A stretch of DNA of 7,221 nt from positions 1-7,221 of the forward strand of contig JAJDFU010000445.1 of the NCBI GenBank assembly GCA_020528935.1, in the 5' to 3' direction. Below the pieces are notes generated by a model. It did no database searches and was not told where the DNA came from. It worked only from the letters and a program-made list of their open reading frames with translations. This DNA is from Saprospiraceae bacterium (lineage in GTDB: Bacteria; Bacteroidota; Bacteroidia; Chitinophagales; Saprospiraceae). Below are positions 1 to 5,097 of the stretch, in pieces (the first letter of the stretch is position 1; every line of letters begins with the position of its first letter). The translations under genes and the position numbers were made by a program.

Positions 1-102
1 CCGGCCCGGGTGGGCGATGTCCGTACCCTTTCCATATTGCGCAAAGGACGGGAAATTGACATTGCGGTAACGCTAAAAGCCCAAATGCAAACGGAAGAAT
101 AA
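1..102 (+). CDS. C-terminal end of a probable PDZ-domain protein (partial)
   Basis: The frame is open from the first base and ends with TAA at 100-102, giving 33 residues. The pattern (GDVRTLSILRKGREIDIAV, then TLKAQ) alternates hydrophobic residues around an R-K-G-R turn. This resembles the last two beta strands of a PDZ domain, as found at the end of HtrA/DegQ-type serine proteases and PDZ-bearing aspartyl or S41 peptidases, where the usual form is 'V.L.vlRdGk...v.vtL'. Such proteins normally act outside the cytoplasm in quality control or processing. The catalytic part lies outside the window, so the enzyme class cannot be named. The PDZ reading is inference from a short stretch; any beta-rich C-terminus could look similar. 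An intrinsic terminator follows about 135 bases after the stop. Confidence 0.5.
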   Translation, partial: PARVGDVRTLSILRKGREIDIAVTLKAQMQTEE

Positions 103-237
103 GCCGGAAAGTAAATATGTCTTAAGTAAGTCAAAAAAACATTTTCTTACCGCAACCGAGCAACAAAATACTGACATTGTGGTTTTTACGGTGTAAAATG
201 ATTTTGTTTAAAGTTGGTTTTTCGTTTTGTTTTGATG

Positions 238-270
238 CGTCTGTCTTGCAAGTCAAGGCAGGCGTTTTTT
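238..270 (+). terminator. Rho-independent terminator upstream of comF
   Basis: An 11-base-pair stem (238-248 with 254-264, two G-U wobbles) closes a 5-base CAAGT loop and runs straight into TTTTTT at 265-270, with more T at 276-281. The T run lies only on the plus-strand 3' side, so it ends plus-strand transcription. It probably closes the upstream PDZ-protein transcript, leaving a 3' untranslated tail of about 135 bases, and it insulates comF. Confidence 0.8.
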
Positions 271-271
271 G

Positions 272-301
272 TTGATTTTTTCCCCTCAAAAGATTAATTT
301 G
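272..301 (+). promoter_or_regulatory. Putative comF promoter (Bacteroidota type)
   Basis: TTG at 272-274 is followed after 19 bases by TTAATTTG at 294-301. The phylum's housekeeping promoter is roughly TTTG, about 19 bases, then TAnnTTTG, so the -7 box differs at one position. The site sits just after the upstream terminator and would start RNA near 306, leaving a leader of about 25 bases before the comF ATG. The AT-rich context makes chance matches likely. Confidence 0.4.
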
Positions 302-329
302 AAGAGGTAGCTGTCATACGCATCCTCAC

Positions 330-1028
330 ATGTACCAGTGGCTGAACGGCCTGCTCCACCTGATCTTTCCCAGGGTGTGCCCCTGCTGCAACCAGTATTT
401 GCCGCGGGGGCAGCAGGTGGTTTGCCTGCCCTGCGAACGCCAGCTTCCCTTTACCGATTACCACCGGCATCCGTCGGATAATCCCTTTGTAGACCGTTTT
501 TGGGGCCGCCTACCTCTGCAGGCGGGCTCGGCCATGCTTCACTTTGGAAAAGGCGGGCGCACCCAGCGGCTCATTCATTGCATCAAGTACGAAGGCCGCA
601 GGGAACTGGCGCTGGAGTTGGGGCGCTGGCATGGGCACATGCTCCGGGAGGCGGTCGCCTTTGCCTCCGCCGAGGTCGTCGTGCCGGTACCGCTGCATCC
701 CAGGAAAGAACTGCAGCGCGGGTTCAACCAAAGCAGTTGGTACGGGCGGGGGCTGGGAGAGAGCCTGGAGGTGCCCGTGCTCGAAGACGGCCTGGTGCGC
801 GCCCGGCACACCGTTTCCCAGACCCAGAAAAGCCGGCTGGAGCGCTTTCAGAATGTTGCGGACGCCTTTGAGCCGGGTCGGGCCGATGCGTTGGCCGGCA
901 AACACGTCCTGCTGGTGGATGACGTACTTACCACGGGAGCTACCCTGGAGGCCTGTGGCCTGCAGTTGCTGACACAAAAGGGCGTGCGGCTCTCCCTGGC
1001 CACGCTGGCCATAGCTGAAATGGCATAG
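330..1028 (+). CDS. comF: ComF family protein (phosphoribosyltransferase-like)
   Basis: This 232-residue protein has the two parts typical of ComF/GntX proteins. A four-cysteine zinc-ribbon-like knuckle sits at the N-terminus (C17-x2-C20 and C32-x2-C35). A type I phosphoribosyltransferase fold follows, with the family signature VVPVPLHPRK...RGFNQS in the middle and the PRPP-binding loop VLLVDDVLTTGAT at 193-205. Length is normal for the family. ComFC is needed for natural transformation in several bacteria and is thought to act in the cytoplasm on incoming single-stranded DNA; its substrate is not settled, and many non-competent bacteria also carry it. The ATG at 330 is chosen because the cysteine motif starts only 16 residues in. 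No Shine-Dalgarno sequence is visible, as usual in Bacteroidota. It is a single gene with its own likely promoter, convergent with pyrH. Confidence 0.93.
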   Translation: MYQWLNGLLHLIFPRVCPCCNQYLPRGQQVVCLPCERQLPFTDYHRHPSDNPFVDRFWGRLPLQAGSAMLHFGKGGRTQRLIHCIKYEGRRELALELGRWHGHMLREAVAFASAEVVVPVPLHPRKELQRGFNQSSWYGRGLGESLEVPVLEDGLVRARHTVSQTQKSRLERFQNVADAFEPGRADALAGKHVLLVDDVLTTGATLEACGLQLLTQKGVRLSLATLAIAEMA

Positions 1029-1512
1029 CCCGGAACATCACCCTATATTCCGCCCCTTTGGGCTGACGAATTGCAAAATTTTGTGCGCCCATGCGGTATC
1101 AGGGTTTCGATTGTTGTTGCTTATTGGATATGTACCCCAATGTGGAATATACCCGCTGCGAAATGGTTTGGGCGTTTTCACTACCCCAAATCCTGCACAA
1201 GGGGGAATGCTGATCCATGGCGATCCTGCGGATGTCAGGACAGGGTACGAAAGGGTTCCCCAACCATTTCGTCGTCCGTATAGCAACATTTTACCATGGT
1301 CCGGGTTAGAAGCTCAAAAAATATCGAAGGGTTCTTCGGTGCATGATCCATCGCGTGCACACCCCGACCCCAGCCTGCCGGCTGGCAGCAAGCCCCACTG
1401 CAAAACCGTCGTTGCTGTGCTTCGTGCTTTTCAGAAATCGGGGCTGTGAATCTTCGGACACATTCCGCCTTGCCGGCATCCGGGCCGGGACCGGGCAGCC
1501 CGGAAGAAGCGA
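1029..1512. other. 484-base spacer between convergent comF and pyrH, no convincing gene
   Basis: Short frames are open on both strands here: plus 1081-1449, and minus 1289-1038 starting with ATG. Neither translation shows a recognisable motif, hydrophobic pattern or normal protein composition; both are rich in Pro, Gly, Ser and Arg. Structures that can be seen are an inverted repeat (CGAAATGGTT at 1159-1168 with AACCATTTCG at 1262-1271), a palindrome CAAAATTTTG at 1073-1082, a weak minus-strand terminator-like hairpin at 1316-1338, and a GC-rich inverted repeat TCCGGGC/GCCCGGA (1479-1485 with 1498-1504) just past the pyrH stop. The segment could be a decayed gene, a non-coding repeat shared with other intergenic regions, or plain spacer. 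Its composition looks less GC-rich than that of the flanking genes. Confidence 0.5.
1316..1338 (-). terminator. Weak candidate terminator for the pyrH transcript
   Basis: Read on the minus strand, a 5-base-pair stem CGAAG-AACC-CTTCG (1338 to 1325) is followed by ATA and then six T (1321 to 1316). It lies about 175 bases past the pyrH stop and is the only hairpin with a T run found in the spacer. The short stem and the interrupted T run make it a weak call. A GC-rich inverted repeat nearer to pyrH (1479-1504) has no T run. Confidence 0.3.
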
Positions 1513-2226
1513 TTACCCTTCCACCAGGGTTCCTACCTGCTCGCCCTGAATGATGCGCAGCAGGTTGTTGTCGCCCTTGATGTCGAAGACGACAATGGGC
1601 AGGTTATTCTCTTTGCACATCGTAAAGGCCGTCATGTCCATTACGCTCAACCCCAGGCTGATAACCTTGGCGAAGGTGAGCCGGTCAAACTTGACGGCGG
1701 CGGGATCTTTTTCGGGATCGGCAGAGTAGATGCCGTCTACCCGGGTGCCTTTGAGTATGACGTCGGCATTGATCTCGTTGGCGCGCAGTGCAGCGGCCGA
1801 ATCCGTGGTAAAGTAGGGGCTGCCCGTTCCGGCAGAAAACAGCACGACCCGGCCCTTTTCCAGGTGTCGGATGGCGCGCCGCCGAATGTAGGGCTCGGCG
1901 ATTTGCTTCATTTCGATGGCCGATATCAGGCGGGTGTACAGGCCCTTGGCTTCCAGTGCGCTCTGCAGGGCCATGCCGTTGATCACGGTGGCCAGCATGC
2001 CCATGTAGTCGCCCTGCACGCGCTCAATGCCGGCTTTCCGGGCCTGCAGCCCGCGGAATATGTTGCCGCCGCCGATCACTACTGCGATCTGAACGCCCTC
2101 CCGGGTGAGGATGCTGATCTGTTCGGCGTAGTGCGAAAGCATTTCCGGTGAAATGCCGTATCCTTCGTCTCCCATCAGAGACTCTCCGCTGAGCTTGAGC
2201 AGAATGCGTTTGTATTTCAGCGCCAT
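1513..2226 (-). CDS. pyrH: UMP kinase (uridylate kinase)
   Basis: This cytoplasmic enzyme phosphorylates UMP to UDP with ATP, a step leading to all pyrimidine nucleotides. The 237-residue protein is a complete bacterial amino-acid-kinase-fold UMP kinase of normal length. Visible motifs are KLSGESL at 11-17, GGGNIFRG at 52-59 (nucleotide-binding glycine loop), GDYMGMLAT at 72-80 and FTTDSAAALR at 139-148, followed by the VDGIYSADP segment. The ATG at 2224-2226 gives the family-typical start MALKYKRILLKLSGES; an in-frame TTG at 2256 would add ten residues unlike the family. It lies 92 bases after tsf, behind a strong terminator, so it is probably expressed from its own promoter or by read-through. 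In many bacteria frr follows pyrH; here a long spacer and convergent comF follow. Bacterial UMP kinases are usually hexamers controlled by GTP and UTP; that is family knowledge. Confidence 0.97.
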   Translation of the reverse strand: MALKYKRILLKLSGESLMGDEGYGISPEMLSHYAEQISILTREGVQIAVVIGGGNIFRGLQARKAGIERVQGDYMGMLATVINGMALQSALEAKGLYTRLISAIEMKQIAEPYIRRRAIRHLEKGRVVLFSAGTGSPYFTTDSAAALRANEINADVILKGTRVDGIYSADPEKDPAAVKFDRLTFAKVISLGLSVMDMTAFTMCKENNLPIVVFDIKGDNNLLRIIQGEQVGTLVEG

Positions 2227-2244
2227 ACGTCCATCTGGTTCGGG

Positions 2245-2271
2245 GAAAGATACCAATCTTTCCAGGGCAAA
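2245..2271 (-). promoter_or_regulatory. Possible pyrH promoter overlapping the tsf terminator
   Basis: On the minus strand TTTG (2271 to 2268, the end of the terminator T run) is followed after 15 bases by TATCTTTC (2252 to 2245), which matches the TAnnTTTG -7 element except at the last base. RNA would start near 2238, about 12 bases before the pyrH ATG. The spacing is shorter than the usual 19 or so, so this is tentative. Confidence 0.25.
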
Positions 2272-2302
2272 AAAAAGGCGAATCAGATCGCTGATTCGCC
2301 TT
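2269..2302 (-). terminator. Strong intrinsic terminator after tsf
   Basis: On the minus strand a perfect 12-base-pair stem (AAGGCGAATCAG with CTGATTCGCCTT, 2302 to 2275, loop CGAT) runs into a continuous T tract down to 2269. It begins 17 bases past the tsf stop and ends 43 bases before the pyrH start. It should end most transcripts of the rplM-rpsI-rpsB-tsf unit. The plus-strand side lacks an equivalent T run. Confidence 0.9.
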
Positions 2303-2318
2303 GCTTCCTCTTCGGGGG

Positions 2319-3155
2319 TTATCCGAGTTCCACATGTCGGAACGCGGTGACCGTCAGTTCGTTTTGGACCGATTTGAGGTAATCGGCCACCGTTTGTTTA
2401 TTGTCCTTGACAAATTGCTGGTTGAGCAGGGTATTTTCCTTGAAGAACTTGCCCAGTTTACCCTGCGCGATCTTTTCGAGGATCTGCTCGGGTTTGCCTT
2501 CCTGGCGGGCCTGCTCCTTGCCGATCTCGATCTCCTTCTCGATCACGGCCTGGTCCACCTGGTCCTTGTCCACGGCGATGGGGCGCATGGCAGCCACCTG
2601 CATGGCCACATCCCGGCCGGCATCGTACACTGCGTCTCCGGCTTCACTCAGCCCTACCAGCACGCCGGCCTTGTAGCCCATGTGAATGTAAGGAGCCACC
2701 ACCGGAGCTTCCAGATGCTCGTAGCTCAGCTCCATTTTCTCGGTAAACTTGGCCAGCAGGTCTTCGTAGAGCTCCTTGACCGTGCGCCCGTCCTCCACCT
2801 TCGTGTCCATCAGGGCATCCAGGGAATCGGGAAAGTGGGCAAGGGCGGCTTTGGCAATGGCCTTGGTGCCCTCGATAAACTCCTCGTTCTTGGCCACAAA
2901 GTCGGTCTCGGAGCTCAGCTTAACGACCACGCCCCGGCTCTTATCATCGCTGACCAGCGCGATGACCACACCTTCTTTGGCTTCGTTGTCGGCGCGCTTG
3001 GCAGATACCTTTTGTCCTTTTTTGCGCAGGATCTCGATGGCCTGATCAAAATCGCCCTCTGCTTCTGTAAGGGCTTTTTTGCAATCCATCATACCCGCAC
3101 CGGTCATTTCCCTCAGTTTTTTAATGTCGGCAGCTGAAATGTTCACAGCACTCAT
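2319..3155 (-). CDS. tsf: Translation elongation factor Ts
   Basis: EF-Ts is the guanine nucleotide exchange factor that recycles EF-Tu-GDP to EF-Tu-GTP in the cytoplasm. The 278-residue protein has the N-terminal UBA-like domain (about 5-47, with REMTGAGMMDCKKAL at 16-29) and the hallmark SSETDFVAKNEEF at 81-93, whose TDFV part contacts EF-Tu in known structures. A core dimerisation-type domain and a C-terminal segment (QGKLGKFFKENTLLNQ...) complete it. The frame stays open upstream to 3278, overlapping the end of rpsB, but the added residues are basic and unlike the family. The ATG at 3153-3155 gives the expected start MSAVNISAADIKKLREMTG and leaves 46 bases after rpsB. It is co-transcribed with rpsB, the usual arrangement, and is closed by a strong terminator. 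Confidence 0.97.
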   Translation of the reverse strand: MSAVNISAADIKKLREMTGAGMMDCKKALTEAEGDFDQAIEILRKKGQKVSAKRADNEAKEGVVIALVSDDKSRGVVVKLSSETDFVAKNEEFIEGTKAIAKAALAHFPDSLDALMDTKVEDGRTVKELYEDLLAKFTEKMELSYEHLEAPVVAPYIHMGYKAGVLVGLSEAGDAVYDAGRDVAMQVAAMRPIAVDKDQVDQAVIEKEIEIGKEQARQEGKPEQILEKIAQGKLGKFFKENTLLNQQFVKDNKQTVADYLKSVQNELTVTAFRHVELG

Positions 3156-3201
3156 GGGTGTAATTGTATTTAAAAATGGGTGAGAAATCCCGCTGGCGCG
3201 G

Positions 3202-3924
3202 CTAGCTGCTCGCTGCCTCCGCTTCGGATTTGGCCTTGTTTCGCTCTTCCAGCCCTTCCCGGATGGCTGCTGCCGCAAAGCGGGTGATCACTTCAATGGA
3301 CTTGGACGCATCGTCGTTGGACGGAATGGCATAGTCCACCAGGTTGGGGTCGGAGTTGGTATCCACCATGGCGAAGGTGCGGATGCCCAGTTTGTGGGCC
3401 TCGGCCAGGGCGATGTGTTCGTGGTGGATATCCACGATGAACATGGCAGCCGGCAGGCGATTCATATTGGCAATACCGCCCAGTACCTTTTCCAGTTTGT
3501 TGCGCTCGCGCGTCAGCGTGAGGCGCTCTTTTTTGGTCACACTGGTCAGGGATCCATCCTGCAACATGCGGTCGATGCTGTTCATCTTCTTGATGGAGCG
3601 GCGGATAGTGGAAAAGTTGGTCATCATACCGCCCAGCCAGCGCTCGGTCACGTACGGCATGCCTACGCTGCGGGCCTGTTCGGCCACCATGTCCTTGGCC
3701 TGCTTCTTGGTGGCCACAAACATGATCTTGCGTCCGGATTTGGCCATGCTGCGCAGGGCTTTCCCCGCCTTTTCCAGGCTGGAGATGGTTTGGTTCAGAT
3801 CGATGATGTGGATGCCTTTGTGCTCCATGAAAATGTAGGGAGCCATTTTGGGGTTCCATTTGCGCTTCAGGTGGCCAAAGTGCACCCCGGCATCCAGCAG
3901 TTCTTTATAGGTGGGAATATCCAT
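3202..3924 (-). CDS. rpsB: 30S ribosomal protein S2 (uS2)
   Basis: S2 is a late-assembling protein of the small subunit, located between head and body and needed, with S1, for mRNA binding. The 240-residue protein is complete. It opens with the near-invariant ELLDAGVHFGHLKRKWNPKM (8-27), continues with IHIIDLNQT, and contains the VATKKQAKDMV and ERWLGGMMTNFSTI blocks. The C-terminal part has MFIVDIHHEH...A.KLGI and the VDTNSDP..VDYAIPSNDDA motif. The tail is Ala/Glu-rich (KSEAEAASS). The ATG at 3922-3924 is the only sensible start; no Shine-Dalgarno sequence precedes it. It lies 45 bases after rpsI, with a 10-base palindrome CAGCCGGCTG at 3959-3968 at the rpsI stop, and 46 bases before tsf. 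In several bacteria S2 represses its own rpsB-tsf message; no such leader can be recognised here. Confidence 0.98.
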   Translation of the reverse strand: MDIPTYKELLDAGVHFGHLKRKWNPKMAPYIFMEHKGIHIIDLNQTISSLEKAGKALRSMAKSGRKIMFVATKKQAKDMVAEQARSVGMPYVTERWLGGMMTNFSTIRRSIKKMNSIDRMLQDGSLTSVTKKERLTLTRERNKLEKVLGGIANMNRLPAAMFIVDIHHEHIALAEAHKLGIRTFAMVDTNSDPNLVDYAIPSNDDASKSIEVITRFAAAAIREGLEERNKAKSEAEAASS

Positions 3925-3969
3925 GTGGTTCGATCGGTTAACTTTTGATAACGTAAGACAGCCGGCTGA

Positions 3970-4356
3970 CTAGCGCTTGGAGAACTGGAAGCTCTTGCGC
4001 GCCTTGGGCTTTCCGTATTTCTTGCGCTCCACCTCGCGGGCATCGCGGGTGAGGAACTTCTTGTCCTTCAGCGGCTTTCGAAAATCTTCATTGAGTTTCA
4101 CCAGGGCGCGGGACACGGCCATGCGTATGGCTTCGGACTGCCCCTTGAAGCCGCCGCCATCGACGATCACCTTCAGATCGTAGGCGTTTTCCAGCTCCAC
4201 CGTTTGGAAGGGAGCCTTGATGTTGGCCTGAATATGAGGTTGGGTGAAGTATTCTTCGATCTTTTTTCCGTTGACGACGATCTGGCCGTTGCCCTTGGTC
4301 AGATAGACGCGGGCTACAGAAGATTTTCGGCGTCCTATCGCATTGATCATGTCCAT
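3970..4356 (-). CDS. rpsI: 30S ribosomal protein S9 (uS9)
   Basis: S9 sits in the head of the small subunit, and its C-terminal tail reaches the P-site tRNA. The 128-residue protein has the family opening (INAIGRRKSSVARVYL), then VVDGGGFKGQSEAIRMAVSRAL in two consecutive parts near the centre. The basic end KKYGKPKARKSFQFSKR closes with the universally kept SKR residues that touch tRNA. Length is standard. The ATG at 4354-4356 (MDMINAIG) is preferred; the second ATG, two codons on at 4348-4350, is equally possible. The stop of rplM is 22 bases upstream, so the two genes form the classical L13-S9 pair and probably share the rplM promoter and leader. An AAGG sequence lies a few bases before the start, the nearest thing to a ribosome-binding site among the genes here. 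Confidence 0.98.
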   Translation of the reverse strand: MDMINAIGRRKSSVARVYLTKGNGQIVVNGKKIEEYFTQPHIQANIKAPFQTVELENAYDLKVIVDGGGFKGQSEAIRMAVSRALVKLNEDFRKPLKDKKFLTRDAREVERKKYGKPKARKSFQFSKR

Positions 4357-4378
4357 GATGCCTTAGCTTTTAGGCTGC

Positions 4379-4822
4379 TTAAAATGAAAGGGGTTCGGGC
4401 TGTTGCGCTTCGTGCGGATGCTCCGCGCCGGCATACACATGCAATTTGCGGAACATGGCGCGTCCCAGCCGGTTTTTGGGCAGCATGCCCTTGACGGCCA
4501 GCTCAACGATCCGCTCGGGGCGCTTGGCCAGCATGTCCGAAGCCAGACGGCGCTTTTGGCCGCCGGGATAGCCGGAATAGTTCTGGTATTCCTTCTGGTG
4601 CACTTTTTTCCCGGTGAATCGCACCTTGTCGGCATTGATCACGATCACGTTATCGCCGCAATCCACATGGGGTGTGTACGACGGCTTGTGCTTGCCGCGC
4701 AGCATGCCGGCGATCCGCGAGCACAAACGGCCCACAACCTCGCCTTCGGCATCCACCACATACCATTTGCGCTCTACGTCCTCGTTCTTGGCCGAGCGCG
4801 TCTTATAGCTTAGCGTATCCAC
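4379..4822 (-). CDS. rplM: 50S ribosomal protein L13 (uL13)
   Basis: L13 is an early assembly protein of the large subunit that binds 23S rRNA. Starting from GTG at 4820-4822 the protein has 147 residues. Visible family blocks are WYVVDAEGEVVGRLCSRIA (20-38), GKHKPSYTPHVDCGDNVIVI (43-62), GYPGGQKRR (84-92), GMLPKNRLGR (112-121) and the C-terminal HVYAGAEHPHEAQQP. The GTG start yields MDTLSYKT, which matches the usual N-terminus in Bacteroidota as I recall it. No ATG is available nearby. A TTG at 4844-4846 would add eight residues, but it falls inside the U run of the leader hairpin, so it is unlikely. It is the first gene of the rplM-rpsI-rpsB-tsf unit, with its own promoter and a probable attenuator in front. 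The non-ATG start may also limit its translation. Confidence 0.95.
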   Translation of the reverse strand: MDTLSYKTRSAKNEDVERKWYVVDAEGEVVGRLCSRIAGMLRGKHKPSYTPHVDCGDNVIVINADKVRFTGKKVHQKEYQNYSGYPGGQKRRLASDMLAKRPERIVELAVKGMLPKNRLGRAMFRKLHVYAGAEHPHEAQQPEPLSF

Positions 4823-4844
4823 AATATTTGGATCTTTGTGTGTC

Positions 4845-4882
4845 AAAAAAAAGGCCGCTTACCGGCCAGCCTTCAAAAAGGC
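4845..4882 (-). promoter_or_regulatory. Candidate rplM leader attenuator with two competing hairpins
   Basis: On the minus strand, immediately after the expected RNA start, hairpin 1 is GCCTT-TTTG-AAGGC (4882 to 4869). Hairpin 2 is AAGGCTG paired with CGGCCTT (4873-4867 with 4857-4851; seven pairs, one G-U) followed by six more T (4850-4845), a terminator shape. Both hairpins need the same AAGGC at 4873-4869, so they exclude each other. A smaller GGCCG/CGGCC stem (4867-4863 with 4857-4853) is a further alternative. No gene is transcribed into this site from upstream, so a terminator here can only act on the rplM transcript itself. This fits ribosomal-protein autoregulation; L13 leaders are known in Firmicutes. 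Function here is inferred. Confidence 0.5.
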
Positions 4883-4887
4883 GAGTG

Positions 4888-4918
4888 CAAAAGTAGCCCT
4901 AGTCTGAACAAAAAACAA
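4888..4918 (-). promoter_or_regulatory. rplM operon promoter (Bacteroidota type)
   Basis: On the minus strand TTG (4918 to 4916) is followed after 20 bases by TACTTTTG (4895 to 4888), a full match to the TAnnTTTG -7 element of Bacteroidota housekeeping promoters. A T-rich stretch lies just upstream (around 4925-4935), as at strong promoters. The predicted RNA start is near 4883, about 60 bases before the rplM GTG. This is the best promoter match in the window. Confidence 0.7.
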
Positions 4919-5097
4919 GCCTTTTGAAAAAAAATATGTCGATCGGAATGCATAAAAGCCTGGAAAACAGACCAAATTTCGCCTTTTTTTCGGAGCACCC
5001 CGCTTACAGGCTGCCGTCCGGGGAGGCACTAAACCATTTATCCGGCCTCGTGTTTCCCAAGGGATAAAGAATTAAGGTTAAATTCACCCTCCGACTT
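4919..5097. other. Divergent intergenic region between rplM and fni
   Basis: This stretch separates two divergent operons. The rplM-proximal half is AT-rich with several A/T tracts. A GC-rich patch at about 4991-5030 contains an inverted repeat CCCCG/CGGGG (4998-5002 with 5019-5023, 16-base loop) with no T run on its 3' side on either strand. No gene is visible. An fni promoter should lie here; the best guess, TTTC at 5053-5056 with TTAAATTC at 5078-5085, is a poor match and is not called. Confidence 0.4.

Noticed and set aside
121..170. Possible hairpin GTAAG ... CTTAC after the PDZ-protein stop
   Set aside because: There are only five pairs over a long A-rich loop with no T run. The real terminator is at 238-270.
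1038..1289. 83-codon minus-strand frame with an ATG start in the same spacer
   Set aside because: A T-rich stretch lies about 30 bases upstream, but the predicted protein is Pro/Gly/Ser-rich with no recognisable feature. It was kept only as part of the unexplained-spacer finding.
1081..1449. 122-codon plus-strand frame in the comF-pyrH spacer
   Set aside because: There is no motif, the composition is odd (rich in Pro, Gly, Ser and Arg), no promoter-like site precedes it, and the opposite strand is also open over part of it.
2301..3137. 278-codon plus-strand open frame antisense to tsf
   Set aside because: tsf on the minus strand is certain from its motifs. The antisense translation is Leu/His/Val-rich without any domain, and it begins inside the tsf terminator hairpin. 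The equal length to EF-Ts is chance.
3394..3948. Plus-strand frames antisense to rpsB (also 3344-3838)
   Set aside because: They are shadows of the S2 gene, whose minus-strand reading is unambiguous.
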